A stretch of 48,938 nt of DNA. Origin: DSWT01 sp035415725. GTDB lineage: Bacteria > Chloroflexota > Anaerolineae > B4-G1 > SLSP01. Under the pieces are notes generated by a model, which saw nothing but the letters and a program-made list of their open reading frames with translations, searched no databases and was not told the DNA's origin. Where the stretch lies: the NCBI GenBank assembly GCA_035415725.1, contig DAOOGN010000018.1, positions 1-48,938 of the forward strand, read 5' to 3'. Made by a program: the position numbers and the translations under genes. Positions 23,887 to 31,821 of this stretch are shown here, in pieces (positions within the stretch are counted from its first letter, which is position 1; every line of letters begins with the position of its first letter).

Positions 23887-24360
23887 CGTAAACTTTTAGT
23901 CTGGTGAACGTAGCAACTTTTTCAGTATCTATTCAGGCTCGTAAACCTGACGAAGCCACTTATTCCCTATGCCAGGTCTGGCGTGGATTGCGGTATGCCA
24001 GGCGCTCTTGAATGACGAGATAGGCGTGTTTCCTCCACTTTTTTGCTCCTTTCTCCTCCGCTTGCAAGGAAGAAGGTTGCATCCTCCCATTCTCTTTATT
24101 CTGCTTTATCCCTGCTTCCCCGCTTGCGGGAGAGAAGGGGGTTGGGGGATGAGAGGGTCAGCACCTGCCGAAGGGGTAACCTGTTATGTGCCCTCCCCAA
24201 AGTCCCGTTCGCCACCTGGCAAAGGTGGCTGAATAGTTACCTTTTTCAATGGCTTACCCTTTTCCAGTCTGCTGGGGAGGGGGCAGGGGGAGGAGATTTC
24301 TCCTCCCCGTTAGCCATACTCAGAGCGGATTGCCAGAGCCGCGGCTCTGGCGTGCTACAA
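23887..24360. repeat. Intergenic region packed with dispersed repeats
   Basis: No gene is seen. Family A occupies 23925-24033 (starts GTATCTATTCAGGCT, ends GACGAGATAGGCGTGTTTCC), family B 24113-24240 (ends in GTCCCGTTCGCCACCTGGC then GGCTGAATAGTTAC), and family D about 24307-24366, with the hairpin CAGAGCCGCGGCTCTG. All three have other copies in the window. Confidence 0.85.
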
Positions 24361-25992
24361 TTAAGGAACACCCTCCGCCCCATCACTCATGGGCGTAAGT
24401 TCTGAATAGATCGCATTGGCGGGAAGGCAACGCGGAATGGTAAAAGTAAAGACCGCACCCTTGTCCTTGCCGCTCTGCACACTGATGTGCCCGCCGTGGG
24501 CTTCCACGGCCAGCTTGCAGAAGGCCAGGCCGATGCCGGCGCCGCGCTGCTGGTGCCCGTGCGCCCGGTAGAAGAGTTCGAAGAGATGCGCTTGATCCTC
24601 CTCCGGTATCCCCGGCCCGGTATCGCTGATGGCAAAGTGGAAATTATCGGCGTCGGCGTGAACTGCCAGCATGATCGTGCCGCCGTCCGGCGTGTACTTT
24701 GCCGCGTTGTCGAGGATATTGAGCAGGACCCGTCGCAATAAGTCCACATCACCTTGCATCAACGGTAGATCATCCTGGAGGCGTTGGATGAAGGTGTGCC
24801 GGCGCCGTTTGATGTTGGGCTGAATGATTTCCACCACCTCCGTCACCATGTCGGGAATACGGATGGTGGACACGGCGAGTGTGCTTTGGCCGACGGCGAG
24901 TCGCCGGGCATCCAAAATGTTGCTGATGAGCCGTTCCATCCGTTGGGCGCTGCGCAGTCCGATTTCCAACAACTGCTCGACGGGCACCGTGACATCCCTT
25001 TCGCGCCACGCGGTCATCGCCAGTTCCAGGGTGTTGGTGATGTTGTTGAGCGGCACACGCAGATCATGGACAATCATGTGGGAAAATTGTTCCCGCATCT
25101 CGTTCAATTCGACCTGATCGGTGATGTCGTGAGCCAACCACTGATAGGCGCCGGCGGGAAGGTAGTCCGGCAAATACGATAAATGCACGTCCAGAGTCCG
25201 CTTTTCCGCCGTGGGTGTCTGGATTTGGATTTCCCAGGTCACGACGCCTGCGGCGGCGACCTGGGCCTTGAGGTCGGCGTACTGCGCCGGCGTAAGGTCT
25301 ACTTGGGCCAGATCGTCGGTGGTTGGCGCCGTGTCAGCAATGCTGCCGGTGACCGGTGACAGGGGGAGAAGTTTTTGCGCGGCGCAGTTCACTTCCAGAA
25401 ATTGCCCCTGGGGATCGAGGATGATGATGGGGTCGAGGTTTTGCTTGAAGAGGCTCTGATAGCGCGCTTCGGCGCGACGGGCCTGTTCGAAAAGCCGGGC
25501 GTTTTGGATGGCGGACGCTGCCAGCGAGGCCAGCGCCGTCATCGTCTCCTGCGCCTCGTGCAAGTCGGTGTCGGGGTGAGGATTGATCATTTCGACGACG
25601 GCGGCCGTCTGATCGCCGATTTTCACCGGCACGGCCAGAATGGCGGTGGTCTTGAATCCCGTCTGCTCATCGGCGCCGCGATAGAACCGCTGATCCTGAT
25701 ACACATCGGCGACCCACAACGGCTGTCCATCTTCGGCGACCTGGCCGACGATGCCGGCACCTTGCGGCATCTCCATACCGATGATGTGCTGCGCGCTCTG
25801 ACCGGAGGCAGCGCGAAAAACCAGAGAACCATCGCGTCTGACAAGCGCGACGGAGACGGCGTCGGGATGGAAATGCTGGTGGGTGAGGATCATGAGCTGT
25901 TGGAGAACTTCGTTAGTATCCAACTTCGCGCTGATGGTAAGCGCTGCCTGATACAGAAAACTGTGAGCGGCGTTGCTTGCATGTTCAGTCAA
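24361..25992 (-). CDS. GAF-PAS sensor histidine kinase
   Basis: A 543-residue soluble kinase. A GAF domain (about 12-165, TNEVLQQLMILTHQHFHPDA onward) is followed by a PAS domain (about 175-295, LFKQNLDPIIILDPQGQFLE). The dimerisation H-box is FSHMIVHDLRVPLNNI, and the ATPase domain has LLNILDNAAKYTPDGG (N box), ISDTGPGIPEED (G1) and GAGIGLAFCKLAVEAHGG (G2). No transmembrane segment is seen, so it senses an internal signal. No response regulator gene is adjacent. The start appears to be a TTG at 25992, overlapping the end of the kinase gene upstream by 8 bp, with AAGGAAG upstream. Confidence 0.92.
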   Translation of the reverse strand: MTEHASNAAHSFLYQAALTISAKLDTNEVLQQLMILTHQHFHPDAVSVALVRRDGSLVFRAASGQSAQHIIGMEMPQGAGIVGQVAEDGQPLWVADVYQDQRFYRGADEQTGFKTTAILAVPVKIGDQTAAVVEMINPHPDTDLHEAQETMTALASLAASAIQNARLFEQARRAEARYQSLFKQNLDPIIILDPQGQFLEVNCAAQKLLPLSPVTGSIADTAPTTDDLAQVDLTPAQYADLKAQVAAAGVVTWEIQIQTPTAEKRTLDVHLSYLPDYLPAGAYQWLAHDITDQVELNEMREQFSHMIVHDLRVPLNNITNTLELAMTAWRERDVTVPVEQLLEIGLRSAQRMERLISNILDARRLAVGQSTLAVSTIRIPDMVTEVVEIIQPNIKRRRHTFIQRLQDDLPLMQGDVDLLRRVLLNILDNAAKYTPDGGTIMLAVHADADNFHFAISDTGPGIPEEDQAHLFELFYRAHGHQQRGAGIGLAFCKLAVEAHGGHISVQSGKDKGAVFTFTIPRCLPANAIYSELTPMSDGAEGVP

Positions 25993-26623
25993 AGTTCACC
26001 ACTTCCTTTCCCTGGAGTCGTTCCAGAATGCGCGCGATGATCAAGTCGAGGTGATCGCCGTTGGCGACGAAGTCCAGCCGATCTGCCGGAATGGTCAAGA
26101 TGGGACACAACGAGAAGTGCTCGAACCAATCTTCATAAAGCACATTGAGCTTTTCCAGATACGCCGCCGAGATCTGGCGTTCGTAGGCGCGCCCCCGCTG
26201 GTGGATGCGTTTGACGAGGGTGGGCACAGAAGCGCGCAGGTACAGGACGAGGTGTGGCGGAGGCAGGATGGCGGTCACAGCCTGATAAAGGTCGCAATAG
26301 GTGCTGTAATCGCGTTCCGCCATCAATCCCTGCTCATACAGATTGCGGGCGAAGATTTCCGCGTCCTCGTAGACGGTGCGGTCCTGGATGACCGAATTAG
26401 GCCGCTCCAGCAGTTGCCGGTGATGGCGCAACCGTCGCGCCAGGAAGAACACCTGCGAGTGGAAACTCCACCGCGACATATCGCCGTAGAAATCGGCCAG
26501 GTACGGATTGTCGTTCACCCCTTCCAGAAATGGCTCCCACCCCAGATGTTGGCTGAGGAGCGAGGTGAGGGTCGATTTCCCGACGCCAATGTTGCCGGCA
26601 ATACCGATAAAGTGTTTTGTCAT
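25985..26623 (-). CDS. Deoxynucleoside kinase, second of a tandem pair
   Basis: A 212-residue kinase of the dGK/dAK family, which phosphorylates deoxynucleosides for salvage. Visible are the P-loop GIAGNIGVGKSTLTS, EPFLEGVNDNPYLADFY (substrate pocket), the base-specificity motif PNSVIQDRTVYEDAEIF with DR, and the lid RGRAYERQIS. The ATG at 26623 is chosen over one 72 bases earlier because it gives the normal N terminus MTKHFIGIAGNIG and lies 7 bp after the previous stop; the ribosome site GGAGG is inside the end of the previous gene. Confidence 0.9.
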   Translation of the reverse strand: MTKHFIGIAGNIGVGKSTLTSLLSQHLGWEPFLEGVNDNPYLADFYGDMSRWSFHSQVFFLARRLRHHRQLLERPNSVIQDRTVYEDAEIFARNLYEQGLMAERDYSTYCDLYQAVTAILPPPHLVLYLRASVPTLVKRIHQRGRAYERQISAAYLEKLNVLYEDWFEHFSLCPILTIPADRLDFVANGDHLDLIIARILERLQGKEVVNFD

Positions 26624-26630
26624 CGAGCTT

Positions 26631-27536
26631 TCAGCCCTCCTCGGCGAGATTAACGTGGGTGCGTTGAGACAAAGCCTGGAGCGCACGCGCCGCATCGCGC
26701 AGTGCCGCCTGGATCGACTCCGGCGCCCCGTCTGGACCGATGGGTGGCTGTTGCGACAGCGCGCCGCCGATGCGCCCGACGGCTTCGGCCAGCGCCAGAA
26801 AATCCCCTAATGCCTGCCAGTTGGCCTGAGTGTGCGGTTCTGCCGGAGTGGAGGCGGCGATGAGCGTCCAGGCCGGACGTGGCGGGGTGGGCATGACTAT
26901 GTCCGGCAGGGTGGGCTGGCGCACGCCGGCCAGTGCCGCGCGGATGCGGTTTTCGATGTCGTCCAGATCATCGGCCTGACGCACAAAATCGAGGTCATCC
27001 GTATCGATCACCAGGAGCGGCGTGGCATCGTAGCCGGCGAAGAGCGCTTCGTACTCTTGCCGCAGGGCGGTGATGTAAGCGCGCTCCATCTGGCGCTCGT
27101 AGGTGCGATCACGCATGGCGATCCGCGCCATCAGTGTCTCCATCTCCGCCCGCAGGTAGACCACCAGGTCCGGTGGTGTCACTTTTTCGGACAGAGCATC
27201 GTAAAGGCGGTCGTACATCGCCAGCTCGTCTTCGCCGGTGATGTTGAGATGGGCGAAGAGCCGGTCCTTGCCGAAGAAATAATCCGCGAGCAACGCGCCG
27301 TGGCGCAGACGTTCGGCGGCCGTTTGCTGCTGGCGATAACGGCTGAGCAAGAAGAAAAGTTGCGTTTGGAAGGCATAGCGCGTGCGGTCGCTGTAGAAAT
27401 CGGAGAGGAAGGGATTTTCGTCGAAGGCTTCCAGGATCGTACTGCCGTCGAAACGGGGCTGTAGTAGCCGCGCCAGCGTCGTCTTCCCTACGCCGATCAC
27501 GCCTTCAATGGCGATGTAAGGATGATGTTCGGTCAC
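26631..27536 (-). CDS. Deoxynucleoside kinase with C-terminal extension, first of a tandem pair
   Basis: A 301-residue protein whose first 205 residues are a deoxynucleoside kinase: P-loop AIEGVIGVGKTTLARLL, LEAFDENPFLSDFYSD, a FGKDRLFAHLNI segment and the lid RDRTYERQMERAY. It is a diverged paralogue of the next gene, and such pairs can form heterodimeric dGK/dAK enzymes (known in Lactobacillus). The last 90 or so residues (after PTLPDIVMPTPPRP) are a helical extension that I do not recognise. The start is a GTG at 27536 with GAGGAG six bases upstream. Confidence 0.88.
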   Translation of the reverse strand: MTEHHPYIAIEGVIGVGKTTLARLLQPRFDGSTILEAFDENPFLSDFYSDRTRYAFQTQLFFLLSRYRQQQTAAERLRHGALLADYFFGKDRLFAHLNITGEDELAMYDRLYDALSEKVTPPDLVVYLRAEMETLMARIAMRDRTYERQMERAYITALRQEYEALFAGYDATPLLVIDTDDLDFVRQADDLDDIENRIRAALAGVRQPTLPDIVMPTPPRPAWTLIAASTPAEPHTQANWQALGDFLALAEAVGRIGGALSQQPPIGPDGAPESIQAALRDAARALQALSQRTHVNLAEEG

Positions 27537-27582
27537 GTTAACTCCTCGATCATATAAGGCTTACGCCAATTTCCGTTTGTCG

Positions 27583-28920
27583 TCACAGCTTGTCATAGCG
27601 GCTGATAGTGGCGGCTTCAGCCGGTCTCCGGCGAATTGCCAATTCGCCCTCCATCCCCGCATGCTCGCCGGCGAGGTAACCACTGCTGAACGCGGCCTGC
27701 AAGTTGAACCCGCCTGTGTCGGCGGCGATGTCCAGCGTCTCCCCGACGATGTGCAGTCCCTTGACAAGGCGCGACGCAAAGCTCACCGGATTGACTTCCT
27801 TGAGACTCACGCCGCCCGCCGTCACCATCCCTGATGCCAGCGGCAGCGAGCCGGTGATCTCCCAATGGAAGTCCTTAAGCAGCGCGACGAGGCGCGCGCG
27901 CTCCTCCGCCCGGATGGTGTGGACGGGTCGGTCGGCGGCGACGCCGCTCAACCTGGCGAGCGCGTCCGCCAGCGTGGTGGGAACCCAACCCTTGAGCAGA
28001 TTCGCCAGCCGGCGGTGAGCCTTCGCCTCGAATTCGTGTTGCAGCCGCGCGTGGACCTCCTGTTCCGTCATCCCCGGCTTGAGATCGATGTGGAGCGTCA
28101 CTTTGGCGCCGTCGCGCAGCGCGTCCACAACGGCCAGCGACGCCGTAAGGATCAGCGGGCCGGACACACCGAAGTGCGTGAAGAGCATCTCCCCAGTCGG
28201 CGGCATGGGGTAGGGGAGTCGCAGGGCTTCCGTCGGTCCCTTGTCTTTCTGGGTGGTGAAGGTGCAGCGGACATTGCGCAGGCTGACGCCTTGCAGTGCC
28301 TTCGCCTGGGCGCGCTCGGCCACGGTGAGGGGCACGAGCGCCGGGCGCAGTGGCACGACGGTGTGCCCGACTTCCATCGCCATGCGATAGCCATCGCCGG
28401 TGGACCCGGTGGCGGGCCACGAGGCCCCGCCCGTCGCCAGGATGACCGCATGCGCCGGTATGCGCCCGCCGTTCCGCAATTCTACGCCGATGACCTCTCC
28501 CTTATCGGCCAGGATATGCTGCACTTCCGTGTGATAGCGGATGTCGGCCCGCTGCGCTGTAGCGTAGCTCAGCAGTGCGTCCCGCACGTCGCTGGCCTGC
28601 CCCGACGCCGGGAAGACACGCCCGCCACGCTCGTCCTGCGTCGTCACGCCGTAACGTTCCAACAGCGCCAGCAACTCGTCGCGGAAGAAGCGATAGTAGG
28701 CGTTGCGCAAGAATGGCCCGTTGCTGCCGTAATGTTCGAGAAACTTCTCCAGCGGCACGGTGTTGGTGATGTTACAGCGCTCCTGCCCGCTGACGAGGAT
28801 TTTCTTCCCCGCCTCACGCATCTTTTCCAGCAGGATCACGTCCGCCCCCACTTCGGCAGCGCGCCCGGCAGCCATCAGACCCGCCGCCCCGCCTCCAATG
28901 ACGATCACGCGCCGGGGCAT
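27583..28920 (-). CDS. HI0933/YhiN-family FAD-dependent oxidoreductase
   Basis: A 445-residue flavoprotein. The dinucleotide fold is VIVIGGGAAGLMAAGRAAEVGADVILLEK at the N terminus, followed by the family segments SGQERCNITNT, ATGGASWPATGSTGDGYRMA and LFTHFGVSGPLIL, and a C-terminal SGMVTAGGVSLKEVNP then GLHIVGETLDIAADTGGFNLQ. These define the HI0933-like family of uncharacterised NAD(P)/FAD proteins; the substrate is not known. It starts at an ATG with GAGGG upstream, inside the last codons of the cupin gene. Confidence 0.92.
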   Translation of the reverse strand: MPRRVIVIGGGAAGLMAAGRAAEVGADVILLEKMREAGKKILVSGQERCNITNTVPLEKFLEHYGSNGPFLRNAYYRFFRDELLALLERYGVTTQDERGGRVFPASGQASDVRDALLSYATAQRADIRYHTEVQHILADKGEVIGVELRNGGRIPAHAVILATGGASWPATGSTGDGYRMAMEVGHTVVPLRPALVPLTVAERAQAKALQGVSLRNVRCTFTTQKDKGPTEALRLPYPMPPTGEMLFTHFGVSGPLILTASLAVVDALRDGAKVTLHIDLKPGMTEQEVHARLQHEFEAKAHRRLANLLKGWVPTTLADALARLSGVAADRPVHTIRAEERARLVALLKDFHWEITGSLPLASGMVTAGGVSLKEVNPVSFASRLVKGLHIVGETLDIAADTGGFNLQAAFSSGYLAGEHAGMEGELAIRRRPAEAATISRYDKL

Positions 28921-29510
28921 ACGCCCTCATGCCGCGCGGCGGGCGAGACGCTCGAGCTGCAGGAGTACAATCCCAGCACGATGAGGCGCAGATCGCCTTC
29001 CGCCTCGTTGGCGACGCTGTGGTACTCGTCGCCCCGCACCAGCGCCGCGTCGCCGGGGCGCAGAACCCGTGCGATGACGGGACTGCCATCTGTCGGGCGG
29101 TGGTAAAGTCTCCCCTGTCCCTGCACGACGTAGTAGATTTTGTCCACGCCAGGGTTAGCCTTCTGCCCGGTTGATGCGCCGGACGCGAGCGTGAGGTCAT
29201 GCAGGAAGGCGAACGTCGCATTTCCCAGCAGGTGCTCTTCCGTGCCGGGAAGTTCGCTGAAGAGCCAACGCACTACAGCCTCGCCGCTGCCCTGCCACGG
29301 TTCCGGCATGGTTGGAGCTGCTTCCGCCGGGCTGTAACGCACACGCTTGATGTGCGCCGCGCGCTTGACCGTCACGCCGGAAACCTGATCGTAGGGGGCG
29401 CAGTTGATGTTTGCCCACGTCCCCTGGTGAAACGTCTCCGCCTCGACCGCTTCCGGTTCCCAGGGTTGCTCCTCAACGGGCGCACTTTCAGGTGTGTCTG
29501 CCTCTTCCAT
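28905..29510 (-). CDS. Cupin-domain protein
   Basis: A 201-residue protein with an acidic N-terminal region (EEADTPESAPVEEQPWEPEA) and a single cupin domain: LTLASGASTGQKANPGVDKIYYVVQGQGRLY, then LRPGDAALVRGDEYHSVANE. The second motif keeps the metal-binding His; the first lacks the usual HxH, with only a Glu/Gln-type environment visible. The overlap of 16 bp with the flavoprotein gene suggests co-expression. A start at 29510 (GAGGG upstream) is preferred over the ATG 15 bases earlier. Function unknown; a sensor or isomerase-like role is possible. Confidence 0.8.
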   Translation of the reverse strand: MEEADTPESAPVEEQPWEPEAVEAETFHQGTWANINCAPYDQVSGVTVKRAAHIKRVRYSPAEAAPTMPEPWQGSGEAVVRWLFSELPGTEEHLLGNATFAFLHDLTLASGASTGQKANPGVDKIYYVVQGQGRLYHRPTDGSPVIARVLRPGDAALVRGDEYHSVANEAEGDLRLIVLGLYSCSSSVSPAARHEGVCPGA

Positions 29511-29693
29511 CTGACCCTCTTTCAAAAACAGTCGCTGAGTCCTTTCAAAAACAGTCGCTGAGTCTTTAGTCTTGTAGTCATTCCGTAACCACCCAACTTC
29601 CCAACTAAAAGACTCTATGACTCCTGGACTAAAGACTACTTGACCCCTGGACTAAAGACTATACGACTTTGCCTACTTGTCAATTTTTCGGCT
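29511..29693. repeat. Intergenic filler repeats
   Basis: CCTTTCAAAAACAGTCGCTGAGT occurs twice in tandem (about 29518-29563), followed by several GACTAAAGACTA-type units (29615-29665). Similar GACTA-rich runs occur near 18500-18530 and 30745-30775. No gene is seen. Confidence 0.7.
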
Positions 29694-30500
29694 CTAGGCC
29701 ACCAACCAGCGGGTGACGAGGGCGATGACCTGTCCCGCCGGCCACAGCAGCAGTTGCGCCACGAGCGTCCCGATCAACTGCGCGCCTACTTGCCAGATGG
29801 TGATGTAGGTCACATCCTTGAGCGGGCGTTGCTCACGCAATGCCTCATCGGTGACGAGGGCGGCGACGGGATTGACCACGAAAATCGAGAGGACGAGGCC
29901 GCAGCCGGCCAGCATAGGCGACAGGCTGGTCGCCGTGCGCGCCCCGGCGGGCACCAGCGCACTGGCATACATCGCGGCGGCGTTGCTCACGGCGGCAATC
30001 GCAGTGACGAGGATGCTGGCGAGGAGGAACCGCTTGGGAAAGGGACTGCGGCGGGACTCGCGCACGGCGCTCAGGCGCGGTGGCGTTAGATCGGTGGTCA
30101 TACGCCAGAGGCCCTGCACGGACGCGCCACGCACGATGACCTGTGGCAGCGAGCGGCGGTTTTCATACGCAGCGATGCCTCGCGCCAGGATACGGCTCAG
30201 ACTCGGCATACCGAGCGCTGCGACCCCTGTTCCTACCGACGCCGCGAGCACCACGACGCGGTAAACGTTCAGCAGCGAGCCGATATTGTGGTTGAGCACG
30301 GCCACATCGGTGAGACTGGCGAGCAGGGGGCCGGCGAGAGCGTTGGCCCCGCGTGACCCCAACATCAGTACGTTGTAGAGCGAGCCTGCCAGCGCAGGAT
30401 GTCCTGTACGCACCCCGGCCAATCTGGCCGCGTAGGCGCTCGTGTCGATAGCATTGACCAGGACCGTCAGCAGAAAAATGATGAGCCATTGGGTTGTCAT
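29694..30500 (-). CDS. amj: Amj-family lipid II flippase-like membrane protein
   Basis: A 268-residue integral membrane protein with about six to seven hydrophobic segments, starting MTTQWLIIFLLTVLVNAIDTSAYAARLAGV and continuing SLYNVLMLGSRGANALAGPLL. This N-terminal pattern (ID-T-AY-R-AGV, then SLYN-L-L-SR-AN--A-LLA) matches my memory of Amj (formerly YdaH), the alternate lipid II flippase that can replace MurJ in Bacillus. The ATG at 30500 is chosen for its GGGAGG site and because the preceding 25 residues of the longer frame are family B repeat sequence. Confidence 0.78.
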   Translation of the reverse strand: MTTQWLIIFLLTVLVNAIDTSAYAARLAGVRTGHPALAGSLYNVLMLGSRGANALAGPLLASLTDVAVLNHNIGSLLNVYRVVVLAASVGTGVAALGMPSLSRILARGIAAYENRRSLPQVIVRGASVQGLWRMTTDLTPPRLSAVRESRRSPFPKRFLLASILVTAIAAVSNAAAMYASALVPAGARTATSLSPMLAGCGLVLSIFVVNPVAALVTDEALREQRPLKDVTYITIWQVGAQLIGTLVAQLLLWPAGQVIALVTRWLVA

Positions 30501-30792
30501 CGGTTCAGCCTCCCTTTGCGGGGCGAGTTGCCACTGCGCCCTATTATGCACCCTCCCCCAAGTCCCGTTCGCCACCTGGCAAGAATAGTTACGCTCTTAC
30601 TATACTTGAAGCGGCGTGACTGGCAAACCGGCTCACTCTACGTGCTTTTTTATTATTGTGTGCTTTAATAATGGGAATAGGGTCCATCATTCGTTAAGGA
30701 GTGTAACCGAACCTTCGGCACAGCCCCAATCATGAAAATGATCCCAGGACTCTTTGACTGGCGACTATCAAACTATTTTCAGGAGGTGGAAC
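30501..30792. other. Intergenic region with a partial family B repeat
   Basis: Positions 30543-30593 match the end of family B (CCCTCCCCCAAGTCCCGTTC). The remainder is AT-richer and probably carries divergent promoters, but I see no convincing pair of hexamers. No gene is supported before the SPFH start. Confidence 0.6.
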
Positions 30793-31761
30793 ATGGCAGT
30801 ACAACCGGCTTCACAGGCGATGTATAATCCAACGGTCCGCAACCTCAACAACGTACAGCGCGTGCAGCGCACGTTGGTCTGGTTCGGCATCTTCGTGCTG
30901 ATCGGGGTCATTACGGTACTTCTCGCGGTTGCGTCAGGGTTTCTGTTGCCCGATGTAGGAACGGGAGTCGCCATCGCTGTTTTCGTCGTCGGCGGTTTGC
31001 TCGCGCTGATCATCCCCGGAATGTTCAGCAGCAGCCTCTACATTGTCCCTGAGTACGAGCGGGTGATCGTGCTGAAGCTGGGCAAATTCATGGGTGTTCG
31101 GGGACCGGGACGCTTTTGGGTGATCCCGTACCCGCCGTTCAATGAGTCGGTTACGGCGCAGATCGACCTGCGCGTGCAGACCCGCGTCATCACGGCGGCG
31201 GAAACGCTCACCGACGACAACGTTCCGGTCGGCTGCGAGGCCGTTATTTTCTGGCGCGTGGAGGACCCGCAGAAGGCGGCGCTGAGTGTGGCGAACTACC
31301 AGGAAGCCGTTTTCCAGGCTGCCAACAGCGCGCTCAAGGATACCATCGGGATGCTGGAATTGTCAGAACTGTTGGGATCGCGGGATAAGGTGTCGGGCCG
31401 GCTCAAGGAGATCATCGATACGGCTGCGGCATCCTTCGGCGTCGATGTGACCTCGGTGGAGATTACCGATGTCCGCGTGCCCGCCGATCTCATCCAAGAG
31501 TTGAGTATCCTGGCGCAATCGCGCCGGTCGGCACAGGCCAAGATCGCTGAGGCCGATGCGGAGAAGGCCATCGCCGTGAAGTTCAACGAGGCAGCGGAAT
31601 TGATGTCAGATCGGGCGATGGAAATTTACCGGCTCAACGTTTTGGAGCGCATCGGGCGTGAAGAAGGCAGTCAGATCGTTATCTACGGCTTGGGCGGTAA
31701 CGTCCCCACGGTCGACAACATGCTGGCCGCGGCAGCGGCGGGAAGCCTGACCACTCAATAA
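30793..31761 (+). CDS. SPFH/Band 7 membrane protein (slipin type)
   Basis: A 322-residue protein. Two hydrophobic segments near the N terminus (VWFGIFVLIGVITVLLAVAS and AIAVFVVGGLLALIIPGMF) precede a Band 7 domain starting YIVPEYERVIVLKLGKFMGV and including RVQTRVITAAETLTDDNVPVGCEAVIFWRVEDP and IGMLELSELLGSRDKVSGRL. The C-terminal part is a charged helix (AQAKIAEADAEKAIAVKFNEA). Slipins form membrane-associated oligomers; they are often next to a NfeD protease gene, which is not present here. The ATG at 30793 has AGGAGGTGG seven bases upstream. Confidence 0.93.
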   Translation: MAVQPASQAMYNPTVRNLNNVQRVQRTLVWFGIFVLIGVITVLLAVASGFLLPDVGTGVAIAVFVVGGLLALIIPGMFSSSLYIVPEYERVIVLKLGKFMGVRGPGRFWVIPYPPFNESVTAQIDLRVQTRVITAAETLTDDNVPVGCEAVIFWRVEDPQKAALSVANYQEAVFQAANSALKDTIGMLELSELLGSRDKVSGRLKEIIDTAAASFGVDVTSVEITDVRVPADLIQELSILAQSRRSAQAKIAEADAEKAIAVKFNEAAELMSDRAMEIYRLNVLERIGREEGSQIVIYGLGGNVPTVDNMLAAAAAGSLTTQ

Positions 31762-31821
31762 CTGCTTTGCGTGAGGCGTGAGGCGTGATATAGCTAAACT
31801 CCATTTCTTTCCCTGATCTGT

